From contig NZ_VCKY01000019.1 of NCBI RefSeq assembly GCF_005889735.1, positions 1 through 64,000 on the forward strand: 64,000 bases of DNA. Direction: 5' to 3'. The translations under genes and the position numbers were made by a program. Every line of letters starts with the position of its first letter. Position 1 is the first letter of the stretch. The notes beneath the pieces are model-generated. The model searched no databases. It was not told the origin of the DNA and worked only from the letters and a program-made list of their open reading frames with translations. This stretch comes from Nonomuraea turkmeniaca. GTDB lineage: Bacteria; Actinomycetota; Actinomycetes; Streptosporangiales; Streptosporangiaceae. This document shows positions 1-7,813 of the stretch, piece by piece.

Positions 1-105
1 GGCACAACTCACACGATCACGGACATCCTGCGCTGGTCAGACTGGCGCCGCCGCCACCAGGCCACAGCCCGGCATTGCCACTACCAGCGCAGATCCGCAC
101 CATGA
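1..105 (+). mobile_element. IS transposase, 3' end only
   Basis: The frame open from the first base stops at TGA 103-105 and encodes the last 34 residues of a transposase. The basic tail with WRRRHQ and ARHCHYQRR is what I associate with the C-terminus of actinobacterial DDE transposases of the IS701/IS4 type. The rest of the element lies outside the window. The right end of the element probably falls near 125-130, because a sigma-factor remnant begins there in another frame. The family assignment rests on this short tail only. Confidence 0.6.
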
Positions 106-129
106 TCGCGAAGTGTCACTGGAGTACTA

Positions 130-285
130 GACCACAAGGAGCTCGCCACGGCGCTGGGCCTGTCGCGCAACGTCGTACGCGTCAGGCTCCACCGCGCCCG
201 TCGGCGCTTTTCCCGCGCCCTGGCCCAAGCGGGCATGCATTCAACGCCGGAAAGCCGGCTTGCGCCGGCGGAGAGGCCGCTGTGA
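130..285 (+). pseudogene. ECF sigma factor, 3' remnant
   Basis: The frame reads ELATALGLSRNVVRVRLHRARRR and then a short tail ending at TGA 283-285. This is the C-terminal part of region 4 of an ECF sigma factor, including the recognition helix. Region 2 and the start of region 4 are missing: the sequence immediately upstream belongs to an insertion-sequence end. The stop codon overlaps the GTG start of the next gene, so the two were once a translationally coupled sigma/partner operon. The protein can no longer be functional. Confidence 0.75.
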
Positions 286-1427
286 AGAACACCGACAAGA
301 TCGACGCCATGACCAGAGCACTGGCCCGGGTCACACCCGGCCAGCCGGGAGGCCACCCCTCCGACGCGGAGGCACAAACGCTACTGACTTTGATCACCGC
401 CGAGGATCCCACCACAGCCGCCCCCGAAACGCGCCCTGCCCGTCCCCACGGTGTCCGGCGCCTCCTGCTGGGCGTGACCGCCACGACCGCGACCGGCAGC
501 AGGTCCGCACACCGGTTCCGGCCTCCTCGCGTGAGCATACGCATGATTACCGCCAGCGCACTTGCCGCCGCGATCACCGCGGGCGCGCTCGTCATGGGAA
601 ACCCCGATGGAGACGACGGAAACGACGCCCCCCGCCATCTCGTTCCTGGCCTGTCTATCCCCGCCGCCAACGCGCAGACGGTCCTGCACAGCGCGGCGCA
701 GGCTGCCCTGCACCGAAAGTTCACCGCCCCCCGGCCAGACCAGTGGGTCTACATCGAGACGCGCGTGCAGGGCGTCGGGAAGCCCGCCCCGGGCGAGGTG
801 CAAACCCCGCGAACGCCGCTGGAGACCCACGTGGACCGGTCATGGACCCGGGCCGACGGCAAAGAGGTAGCCCTCTTCGAGGACGGCAAACTGGTTCGCT
901 CGCCGACCGGCGGCGGCATGCCTCCAGTGGACTATGCCACGGTGGCGGCACTCCCCACGGATCCCGATGCGCTGCTGGCGTGGATGTACGCAAATATGGG
1001 CGATCTGCACAATTCCGAGGAGGACCGGCACAACTGGGCCTACTTGCTGCTTGGCTCATTGCTCGCCCAAAACCTCGTGCCTCCGGCACAGGAGGCGGCC
1101 GTCTACCGGACCATGGCCAAGATCCCCGGGGTGACGGTGGCCCCGGACGCGGTCGACGTCGATGGGCGCCCGGCGGTGGCGGTGGCTCGTGTCGAAGACG
1201 GTTGGGTGAGCCATGAACTGCTGCTCGACCGCTCCACCTACACCTACCTGGGCGAGCGTGCGGTCGCCAGCGCGGACTACACCGCTCCAGAACCGGGCGT
1301 CCGCATGGAAGAGGGCCGGAAGATCATCCACAAGGGGCACTCCTACACGATCAAGAAGGGGACGATCATGACACTCGCTTCCCGTCTGGACATTGGGGTC
1401 ACCGATCGGCCTGGGGCAAGGATCTGA
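282..1427 (+). CDS. CU044_5270-type membrane-anchored protein, ECF sigma partner
   Basis: The product is about 381 residues when started at GTG 282, which overlaps the stop of the upstream sigma remnant. A longer frame exists upstream but would read through that remnant. Residues 1-85 are cytoplasmic in character, residues about 87-105 form one membrane segment, and the remaining C-terminal region looks extracytoplasmic. This layout and the position directly after an ECF sigma gene match the CU044_5270 family, which is presumed to modulate or sense for its sigma factor; no enzymatic role is known to me. With the sigma gene truncated, this gene is probably an orphan without its promoter. Confidence 0.7.
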   Translation: MKNTDKIDAMTRALARVTPGQPGGHPSDAEAQTLLTLITAEDPTTAAPETRPARPHGVRRLLLGVTATTATGSRSAHRFRPPRVSIRMITASALAAAITAGALVMGNPDGDDGNDAPRHLVPGLSIPAANAQTVLHSAAQAALHRKFTAPRPDQWVYIETRVQGVGKPAPGEVQTPRTPLETHVDRSWTRADGKEVALFEDGKLVRSPTGGGMPPVDYATVAALPTDPDALLAWMYANMGDLHNSEEDRHNWAYLLLGSLLAQNLVPPAQEAAVYRTMAKIPGVTVAPDAVDVDGRPAVAVARVEDGWVSHELLLDRSTYTYLGERAVASADYTAPEPGVRMEEGRKIIHKGHSYTIKKGTIMTLASRLDIGVTDRPGARI

Positions 1428-1450
1428 GCGGTGGTCGCCGACGCCGGTGG

Positions 1451-1822
1451 GTGCTGGCTGCGGCGTCGCTACTGCTGGCGCTCCCCTCGGCCGCCAACCT
1501 GGCCGGCGGGCTTAGCTGGATCTGGACGCCGTGGCTCCCGTTGCCACTGCTCGACCTACTGGCGCGGGTGGGGCTTCTCGACGCGTGGCTGGTAGCTGAT
1601 CTCCTCGCCGCCTCGGGCACCCTGGCGGCGGCCGGAGTGGCAGCGCAAATCGCGCAGGAGCGGACCGTCAGCGCGCTGATACTCGCCGCGGTTTCGGCGA
1701 TCAGCCTCGCCGTCGCCATGATCGGAGGCGGCTGGCTCCCCACACAATACGGCGTGGCATACGCCGCGGCGCTGATCCTGCTGCGAACCTTCCCAGGCGG
1801 CACGGCTCTGATCAAGTGTTAG
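1451..1822 (+). CDS. Small hydrophobic membrane protein
   Basis: This 123-residue frame (GTG start) begins 23 bases after the preceding stop. It is almost entirely hydrophobic, with about four possible membrane segments separated by short charged loops, for example around residues 1-20, 25-45, 48-66 and 75-110. I recognise no family. It may be co-transcribed with the CU044_5270-type gene. The start is uncertain because no clear ribosome-binding site is visible and the frame stays open upstream. Confidence 0.45.
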   Translation: MLAAASLLLALPSAANLAGGLSWIWTPWLPLPLLDLLARVGLLDAWLVADLLAASGTLAAAGVAAQIAQERTVSALILAAVSAISLAVAMIGGGWLPTQYGVAYAAALILLRTFPGGTALIKC

Positions 1823-1881
1823 ACGACGTTTGATGTGACGACGATCTGGGGTATCGGCGTCACGGTCATAAGTATCGCCTG

Positions 1882-1907
1882 AGAGGACAAGGCCGGTCTT
1901 GTCCTCT
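1882..1907. terminator. Intrinsic terminator, possibly bidirectional
   Basis: A 10-bp perfect inverted repeat (AGAGGACAAG with CTTGTCCTCT) surrounds a 6-base loop and is followed by TTC. It lies between the rightward gene ending at 1822 and the leftward gene ending at 2049, so it can serve both. Confidence 0.7.
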
Positions 1908-2048
1908 TTCGTGTGGGCGACAACGTACGCAGGTCCGGGACGGAGGCGGCCCTCCCTATGACGACCTCGACAGTACGCGTAACCGCATCCTCGTGTTGCC
2001 TTGGTGGGTGACTATGCCCAAGATCGCCTAGAGGTTCGAAGACACTCT

Positions 2049-2738
2049 CTAAGCGTTATCCGGGCCGTAGAGCGCGGCGATGTCCTTGGCAGTGGCCCAC
2101 CGGCTGTAGGTGGGCGACTGCGGCCAGCCGTCGGGCGAGTCTTGCCACTCCTCCTGCCGCCCGTACGGGAGCAGGTCGATCAGCGCGAAGGTGTGGCTGA
2201 GCTGCTCGGTGCCCCGGCCGTTGGTGTGCCAGGTGCGATACACGGTGTCGCCATCGCGCAGGAACACGTTGACGGCGAAGCCTTCGCCGGGCGGTGCGCC
2301 GACGTCGGTGCCGAACGGGCTGTTCGCGGTGGAATACCAGGGCATCTTGTTCCCGACCCGCCGCTTGTAGGCGAGTGCCTCGTCGATCGGGCCCTGCGTG
2401 ACGATGACGAACCGGGCATCGTAGTTGTCCAGGAACTCCAGCCGGGTGAACTGCGAGGTGAACCCCGTGCAGCCCGGGCACTGCCATTCCTTGCCCGGGA
2501 ACCACATGTGGTTGTAGACGATCAGCTGTCTCCTGCCTTCGAAGACGTCCGCCAGTCGAACCGGTCCGTCCTCGCCCTCGAGGGTGTAGTCCGGCATCCT
2601 CACCATTGGCAGGCGGCGGCGCTGGGCGGCGATGGCGTCGAGTTCCCGGGTCGCGGCCTTCTCCCGGGCACGCAGTGCTTCGAGCTGACGCTGCCAGGTG
2701 TCGGCGTCGACGACCGGCGGTAGTGCGTTTGTGCTCAT
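2049..2738 (-). CDS. DUF899 family thioredoxin-like protein
   Basis: The 229-residue product has the family hallmarks: an N-terminal helix rich in R and E (residues 15-42), the segment LPMVRMPDYTLEG, and a thioredoxin-fold core with CPGC at residues 87-90 followed by TGFTSQF. The C-terminal motif around YSRW is also typical. DUF899 proteins resemble redoxins and are often annotated as dithiol-disulfide isomerases, but their substrate is unknown. The gene stands alone, converging on the terminator at 1882-1907. Its length is normal and I see no damage. Confidence 0.85.
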   Translation of the reverse strand: MSTNALPPVVDADTWQRQLEALRAREKAATRELDAIAAQRRRLPMVRMPDYTLEGEDGPVRLADVFEGRRQLIVYNHMWFPGKEWQCPGCTGFTSQFTRLEFLDNYDARFVIVTQGPIDEALAYKRRVGNKMPWYSTANSPFGTDVGAPPGEGFAVNVFLRDGDTVYRTWHTNGRGTEQLSHTFALIDLLPYGRQEEWQDSPDGWPQSPTYSRWATAKDIAALYGPDNA

Positions 2739-3174
2739 GGTCCCTCACTGATCAGGTGCGCAGCTTGCAGTGTGTAGGGGTAGACCTGCCCCGTTCGCCG
2801 AATTCATCGGTGGCCGGCCGATCCGATCGGAAAAGCCACGGAACGTCGATTACCGCGGCAGCTATGCCGTTCCCAGCGACTGCCCGCGCCGGATGCCCGC
2901 GCCACGCCCTGTCGCCCCGCCAGCGCCTTCCCTCCGCAAGGTCACCGGCTGAATCGCCACCCATCCCGATGGGGTCAATCTCGGAAGTGGTGAAGGTCGT
3001 GGTGAGAGAGCATGTCGCATCCGGCGGTCCGCACCGCTTTCGTCGCAAGGATCGGCGGAATCGCCCCCGGCGTCCATTAACCGTGCTCCACTCCGACGGA
3101 CGGGCGCGGTCAGCGCGGGTAGCAGACGTCCTCCCGGCTGGACTGCGGTGGTGCAGGGAAGGGGTCTGATGGCT
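2739..3174. other. Gene-free stretch
   Basis: I find no convincing coding frame here. Open frames on both strands have atypical composition and no recognisable motif. The right side grades into the insertion-sequence debris that begins at 3175. Confidence 0.5.
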
Positions 3175-3261
3175 ATCCGCAGTTGGCCGTGGTGGCCTGC
3201 TGATACAAGGGTGTGCGCCGTCGGCGTGTCTGCCGGTGGGCTGCGTAGCAGGATACGGGCC
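3175..3261. repeat. Direct repeat copy A: ISL3-type 3' end
   Basis: This block begins ATCCGCAGTTGGCCGTGG and matches 4346-4431 almost base for base, apart from a few substitutions and small indels. In copy B it forms the extreme 3' end of an ISL3-type transposase remnant. The two copies flank the methyltransferase gene. Confidence 0.75.
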
Positions 3262-3385
3262 AGGCCGAGGGCCGCCGCTACCTCGGCGTCGACGTCCTGG
3301 CCCGCAGCCGCATGACGCTGATCAACACCACCGAGCAGAGCGCGGAGGCCATCACCAGTGACACCGCCGGCGCGATCAGCGCCTA
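3262..3385 (+). pseudogene. Unidentified coding remnant
   Basis: Directly after repeat copy A a rightward frame encodes roughly 40 residues (containing LGVDVLARSRMTLINTTEQ) and stops at TAA 3383-3385. It has no start and no family that I recognise. It looks like the 3' end of a gene truncated by the ISL3 debris. The following 180 bases contain no gene that I can support. Confidence 0.3.
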
Positions 3386-3568
3386 ACCAGCACACGATGA
3401 AGGATCAACCGCCGTACACCACGCCGCGGGACTTGGCCGTTGACGATTTCGCACGAGCGGTGATTCTGTCGGTACGACGCGGGCTGTAGAAGTGCCTGTC
3501 TCGGTGCGGGATGCGTGTCGTTCGCCAGGGCGAATTTTGCTTGACCGAGACGGTGCTCTCGCCGTCAA

Positions 3569-4321
3569 TCACGCGGACTCGCAGATGCAGAGTTGAAGCG
3601 GCGTATCCACGGCAAATGGCCGGCCGGACCAGTCGCCGAAGCGCTCGACGAGCCGAAGGCCGCCGAGCGAGACGAGCAGCGGCAGCTCCTGCGGGAAGAT
3701 GCTCCTTATTTCGAGCGGTGCGACGACGAAGTCGGGCTCGGAGTCAGTCGAGAGGTACCACGTCCCGCGTGTAACTTGCGCGGGCGCATCGTAGATCTCA
3801 GCGACATCGACGCTAACGTTGCCACGGCCAGGATCCATGAACGACAACGACTCCCGGGTGCGCCGCACGCCATCGGCTTCGGCAAGGAGGCGCACGCTCG
3901 GGTTGAATACATCGAAGACGAACCGTGCTCCAGGTGCCAGGTGCCTTCGAACCGACCGGAAGCAGCTCACCAGATCCTCAGCCTCATGCAGATGCAGCAG
4001 GGAATTGGCTGTGATGAACACGAAGTCGAATGTGCGGCCCAGATCGAAGGCCCGCATGTCGCCCTGCATCCATTCCACCGCCACACCGCGCTCGTTCGCC
4101 TTACGCTGAGCCTCAGCCAGCATGTCTGACGAGAAGTCCAGGCCGACGCACGGATGCCCGTCGGACGCGATGGGGATCAGCTTATGCCCGGTGCCGCATC
4201 CGAGTTCCAATACGCGCCCGCCTTGCCGATTGGCGTCGCCCCGGTAGAAGTCGACTGCGGGCCCGCCGCCCGGGAACATGAGGTCGTACAGCCTCGCGTG
4301 CGAGTAGAACGCTTCACTCAT
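3569..4321 (-). CDS. Class I SAM-dependent methyltransferase
   Basis: The 250-residue product carries the Rossmann motif VLELGCGTG at residues 37-45 for SAM binding. An acidic residue follows at the end of the next strand (VGLDFSSDML), then GDMRAFDLG and FDFVFITANSLLHL, the usual motif II/III region. It belongs to the methyltransferase 11/25 type; the acceptor is unknown. The start is the ATG at 4321, next to GAGG-like sequence. The gene is isolated between two copies of an ISL3 end repeat, so it may have arrived with mobile DNA. Its coding sequence appears intact. Confidence 0.85.
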   Translation of the reverse strand: MSEAFYSHARLYDLMFPGGGPAVDFYRGDANRQGGRVLELGCGTGHKLIPIASDGHPCVGLDFSSDMLAEAQRKANERGVAVEWMQGDMRAFDLGRTFDFVFITANSLLHLHEAEDLVSCFRSVRRHLAPGARFVFDVFNPSVRLLAEADGVRRTRESLSFMDPGRGNVSVDVAEIYDAPAQVTRGTWYLSTDSEPDFVVAPLEIRSIFPQELPLLVSLGGLRLVERFGDWSGRPFAVDTPLQLCICESA

Positions 4322-4343
4322 GAAGCGCCTCCTCCTTTCCGAC

Positions 4344-4622
4344 TCATCCGCAGTTGGCCGTGGTGGCCTGCTGATTCAAGCGTGTGCGCTGGCGGTGTGT
4401 CTGCCGGTGGCTGCGTAGCAGGATACGGGCCTGGTAGTGCCGGTGGTTGCGGTACCCGCGTCCGGTGCGCTTGATGTGCTTGATCGCGGTGTTCGCGGCC
4501 TCGGTACGGGCGTTGGTGACCCGGGTTTCGATGAAGGTCTCGATCTCGTCCCACCAGTCGTTGATGGCCTCCCACAGTCGCCAGGCCTCGGGCAGGTCAG
4601 CAGCCACGACGGTGATGCCGAG
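4344..4622 (-). pseudogene. ISL3 family transposase, C-terminal remnant
   Basis: The leftward frame encodes LWEAINDWWDEIETFIETRV, then NARTEAANTAIKHIKRTGRG and YRNHRHYQARILL, the typical C-terminal part of ISL3 transposases (catalytic Glu region and downstream). All N-terminal sequence, including the first two catalytic acids, is gone. The sequence jumps near 4622 into an unrelated oxidoreductase fragment. The 3' end duplicates the block at 3175-3261. Confidence 0.8.
4346..4431. repeat. Direct repeat copy B: ISL3-type 3' end
   Basis: This is the partner of 3175-3261, lying at the 3' end of the ISL3 transposase remnant. Both copies have the same orientation and bracket about 1.1 kb that includes the methyltransferase gene. 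Confidence 0.75.
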
Positions 4623-5008
4623 CAGGCACCGGCCTGGACGCGGACGCGGTGGAGCTCCTGCTGACCAAGCCGGTCGAACCGCTCATCAACGTGCAGATCA
4701 GGCACCTGGGCGGGGCGCTCGCCGAGCCGGGCGTCGGGGCCGGTGCCAGCGGCGCGGTGGCTGAGCCGTACCTGCTCGGCCTGCTGGGTCTCGGCCTGCC
4801 GCACGCGGCCGACGCGACGCGCGCCAAGCAGGCCGAGGCCGTGGCCGACCTGGAGGCCTACATCAGCGGCCGCAAGCCGTACACCCTGCTGTCCCCCGGT
4901 GACACGGCGGCGAAGTCCTTCTCCAGCAGCGCGCTCGCGCGGCTGCGGGAGATCAAGCGGGCCCGTGACCCGCACAACGTGTTCCGCGAACTACCCGGTG
5001 CTCGGATA
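4623..5008 (+). pseudogene. FAD-linked oxidase (BBE type), C-terminal remnant
   Basis: The frame encodes VEPLINVQIRHLGGALAEP and continues to REIKRARDPHNVFR, the signature of the berberine-bridge (BBE) C-terminal domain of FAD-linked oxidases. The FAD-binding domain is missing: the sequence abuts ISL3 debris on the left. Near 4988 the frame slips, because the expected ending ANYPVLG appears in another frame and stops at TAG 5006-5008. The gene is therefore both 5' truncated and frameshifted. A complete relative lies at 9642-11453, but the two differ enough not to be a recent duplication. Confidence 0.75.
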
Positions 5009-5340
5009 GATCGGTTCCCAGCAGGTCACGGCCCCTCCGCCCCACCGGGGCGGCGGGGGCCGCACCGAACCCGCGTGACGGATGTCGCCGCGAGCACTGT
5101 GAAGGGCACACCCACACAGGAGGGACTCGCACAATGAGGGGTTGCCAACCTGAATTGACTGGTCACTGGGGCTGGCCTGTCGGGGTTTGCGACCTCGAGA
5201 TCGTCTGCCAGTGTCGGGGGTGCTCGCCAGAGAGAGCGGATGGCGTGGAGAGCTTGACGTCGTCTCCGAAGCCGACGCGTGTGGCCGGGGCGGCGATGGC
5301 CTGCCGCCAACCCCTACGTAACAGCAGCTCAGGGCCATAT
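5009..5340. other. Gene-free stretch
   Basis: Frames in this interval lack recognisable motifs and plausible starts. The stretch lies between two broken genes and probably contains further scrambled sequence. I can identify nothing in it. Confidence 0.45.
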
Positions 5341-5683
5341 TCGACGGAAATTCCGGCTGGTTCTGATCTTTGACAGGTAAGCCGGGTCGCGAGCTTTCGA
5401 GGCGGCCGCCGTGAGCGAGCTATGCGAGGAGACCGGCATCCGCGACGTGGGGTCGCCCCAGGTCACCGCCGTCGTGCTGGACCATTGCGGGGGAGTGGTG
5501 CGGGTGACGGCGGCGGTGACCATGGAGTTGGGGGCGACGCAGCCCGCGCCTGAGCTGACGGAGCCGCAGGTGTTCCGCTCGTGGCGCTGGTTCGCGCCCG
5601 ATGACCTGCCGTCGCCGCTGTTCCCGGCAACGGCGCAGGTCATGAACGGCTCAGGCGGCGGGTGCTACTCCGTGACCGGCTGA
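5341..5683 (+). pseudogene. Nudix hydrolase with internal deletion
   Basis: From about 5351 one frame reads RKFRLVLIFDR, the first strand of a Nudix domain, and stops at TAA 5378-5380. Immediately after, in a second frame, FEAAAVSELCEETGI matches the second half of the Nudix box (REUXEEXGU), with an otherwise normal C-terminal half up to TGA at 5683. The glycine-rich first half of the Nudix box is absent. A deletion with frame change therefore removed the centre of the catalytic motif, so the product cannot bind metal normally. Confidence 0.65.
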
Positions 5684-5880
5684 CGTGAGCGCCCCGCGGG
5701 GTCTGCGACTCGATGTGCTCGGGTTCGCATTGTTGTCACCGGGGGCCTGGCCGCGCTGGTGTACGGATGGTCAGGGGCCGACGCGTTCGTGGTCCTGTAC
5801 GCGTTCCACCATCGTCCCCGAGCTGCTCTGCAGCCGAGGCCGGCACGGCTGCGGCCTTACCAGGCGAAGGCGCTCGCATA

Positions 5881-6624
5881 CTAACGGGCGAAACGCCCGC
5901 GGGCGACCAGTTCCACCGTCACCAGGATCGCCGTGGCCTCGCCCGCCAGCAACGCCACCAAAACCACGAGCTGCACGATCCCCGCCTCGATCGGGCTAGC
6001 CCCGCCGATCAGCATGCCCACGAACGCCCCCGGCAGGGTGACCAGCCCCACGGTCCTGGTCTGATCCAGGGCAGGCACCAGCGCTTGAGCCGCCGCGGGT
6101 CGGCAGATCTCCAGCGCGGCGTCGCGTGGCGTGAACCCCAGAGCCAGCGCCGCCTCCACCTCCCCTTTGCGCTGAACCAGATCGTCCATCGCCCGCCGGC
6201 CGGCCAGGGTCGTGGCCGTCAGGCAGCCGCCCAGCAGGATCCCCGCGACGGGGATGACGACGATCCCCTCCGTGGAGATCGTCCCGCTCGTCAGCAGGAT
6301 GGCCAGTACCGGCACGGTGCCCGCGGCGATCGGCACACCGGCCCACCACAGCTCCCGGCCACCCGCGATGCGCCGGCCCGCGGTGAACGTGGCGACGCCG
6401 TACATCAACAGGATGAACGCTGCCACCGCCATGGAATAGGCCACGACCCAGGCGATCACCACCGATACCGCGCCAAGCTGCAGCGCCGCTCTGAGACACG
6501 CGGTCACCACGGCTTTGCCATGGCCTAACCGCCCGGCCCAGGCCATGAGCGCGCCGAGCGCCACCAGCAGGAGCAGGACGAGCGGCAACCACGATGTGAG
6601 GGAGATCAACGACGAGCTACGCAC
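5881..6624 (-). CDS. FetB/UPF0014-type ABC transporter permease
   Basis: Started at GTG 6624 the product has about 247 residues, the usual family length. It contains about seven membrane segments beginning with SWLPLVLLLLVALGALMAW, then TLAGRRAMDDLVQRKGEVEA and the conserved LPGAFVGMLIGGASPIEAG. In Escherichia coli FetAB of this family exports iron. The open frame continues upstream into a TetR-like remnant, which I exclude. No ATPase gene (FetA) is adjacent, so the partner was lost or lies elsewhere. The promoter may be missing too, since the upstream DNA is foreign. Confidence 0.75.
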   Translation of the reverse strand: MRSSSLISLTSWLPLVLLLLVALGALMAWAGRLGHGKAVVTACLRAALQLGAVSVVIAWVVAYSMAVAAFILLMYGVATFTAGRRIAGGRELWWAGVPIAAGTVPVLAILLTSGTISTEGIVVIPVAGILLGGCLTATTLAGRRAMDDLVQRKGEVEAALALGFTPRDAALEICRPAAAQALVPALDQTRTVGLVTLPGAFVGMLIGGASPIEAGIVQLVVLVALLAGEATAILVTVELVARGRFAR

Positions 6625-6681
6625 GGCAAGCAGTTTCCCGCGACCCCAGGCCAATTCCCACTCCACCCCAACGCAGCTCGC

Positions 6682-6777
6682 GTAGCGCGGCTCGACCACG
6701 GCCGTGAGCAGCTCCTCACGAGTGCGGAAGTGGTGGTGGACGGCCGCCTTGATGATGCCCGGCTCGGCGGCGATCAC
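6682..6777 (-). pseudogene. TetR regulator HTH remnant fused in frame upstream of fetB
   Basis: The open frame upstream of the permease encodes AAEPGIIKAAVHHHFRTREEL, which matches the second half of a TetR helix-turn-helix (typically AxxAGxxxxTxYxHFxxKEEL). Only about 32 residues remain. The frame then runs into permease sequence without a stop, giving a chimeric frame that probably has no biological meaning. The other edge of the fragment at 6777 abuts another unrelated relic. Confidence 0.6.
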
Positions 6778-6899
6778 TGGTCCTCGTGCCCCTCACGGCA
6801 CGCCTCATGATCTGGACGCCCTTCGCCCTTGCCTGCGGCGACGACCTGGCCATCGTCTCGCCTTACATCACCCCCATCATCCGTAGGTTCGGCAACTGA
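6778..6899 (+). pseudogene. Unidentified 3' gene remnant
   Basis: A rightward frame encodes about 39 residues ending DDLAIVSPYITPIIRRFGN and stops at TGA 6897-6899. It looks like a natural protein C-terminus but has no start and no family that I recognise. From here to 7101 I see no other gene. Confidence 0.3.
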
Positions 6900-7101
6900 A
6901 CGCTCAACCTCACCCGACCCGACCAAGCCCTACCACCCGGCTTGATGGGGAACCTCGCGTCCTGTTCGCTCCCACGGCCAACTGATCGAGGTCCGCGCGG
7001 CAAGGCCGGCCGGCCCGCCGCTCCCGGGTGCCCACTGCGTCGCGGCCCTGGGCCGTTCAAGGATTGGCTGCGTGCGGTTGATGCCCTGTAGGGTGACGAT
7101 C

Positions 7102-7476
7102 ATGGCTTGTCGCATTTCCGAGCTGGTGATCGAGTGCCGGGATCCGCAACGGCTGGCGGCGTTCTGGTGCGAGGTGCTGGACTTCATCGTGCTCGACACC
7201 GAGGACGACGGCGCGGTGGAGATCGGACCACGGGAAGGGTTCGGCGGATTGCAGCCGACTCTGGTCTTCAGCCCCACTACCGAGCCCAAGACGGGCAGGC
7301 CGCGGCTGCACTTCGACGTCAACGCCACCGACCGCGATCAGGACGCCGAGCTCGAACGCCTCCTGAAGCTCGGGGCGCGCCCGGCCGACATCGGCCAGAC
7401 CGGTGAGGAGCCCTGGCACGTCCTGGCCGACCCCGAAGGCAACGAATTCTGCCTTCTGCGAGCCCGCCTGAGCTGA
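7102..7476 (+). CDS. VOC superfamily (glyoxalase-like) protein
   Basis: The 124-residue product begins MACRISELVIECRDP, the usual opening of the glyoxalase_6 group, with the paired beta-alpha-beta-beta-beta modules and the ending DPEGNEFCLLRA. The ATG at 7102 is preferred over an upstream in-frame ATG because the family starts at this residue and a GGGTGA sequence precedes it. VOC proteins bind a metal or small hydrophobic compound and include resistance proteins and dioxygenases; the substrate here is unknown. The gene appears intact and monocistronic. Confidence 0.85.
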   Translation: MACRISELVIECRDPQRLAAFWCEVLDFIVLDTEDDGAVEIGPREGFGGLQPTLVFSPTTEPKTGRPRLHFDVNATDRDQDAELERLLKLGARPADIGQTGEEPWHVLADPEGNEFCLLRARLS

Positions 7477-7559
7477 GCACCGGCCCGCACCGGCAAACGC
7501 CGGAACCACACCCTCAGAGCGTTGCTCCACGGGATGTCGTTATGGATCCCGGCGGAGTG

Positions 7560-7787
7560 CTGTTCCTGCTGAGCCCCTGGCTGGGCTTCTGCCAGGGGTC
7601 TATGGACGACGCCGACGGAGATTTCGACTCCGGCGGCGATGGTGTGGACGGATTCTCCGCGCTGGCGGCGGGCCAGGATCGCGGCTCGTTTGTCGTCGTC
7701 GACCACGGGGCTGCCCCCGCGCCCGCGGTGTTCCCCGCCGCCGGGAGCAGCGGCGGCAGCAGCGCCCACTGCTGCCCCGGCGTCCAT
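7560..7787 (-). pseudogene. Serine recombinase C-terminal HTH remnant
   Basis: The leftward frame contains VDDDKRAAILARRQRGESVH and then TIAAGVEISVGVVHR, which is the resolvase-type C-terminal helix-turn-helix. The catalytic domain is absent and the upstream codons are low-complexity Ala/Gly. The frame runs on past the expected end. It is a fragment of a lost integrase or transposon resolvase. Confidence 0.6.
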
Positions 7788-7813
7788 CTGCCCGGTTGAG
7801 GGTTTCGGTACTT

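Noticed and set aside
4623..5137. Intact 162-residue plus-strand protein at 4649-5137
   Set aside because: Only the first part matches the BBE domain. The remainder after about 4988 is out-of-frame translation, because the true ending is visible in another frame.
5713..6528. Plus-strand frame of 271 codons opposite fetB
   Set aside because: The minus strand encodes regular membrane segments of UPF0014, and the plus strand is Arg/Gly/His-rich shadow sequence.
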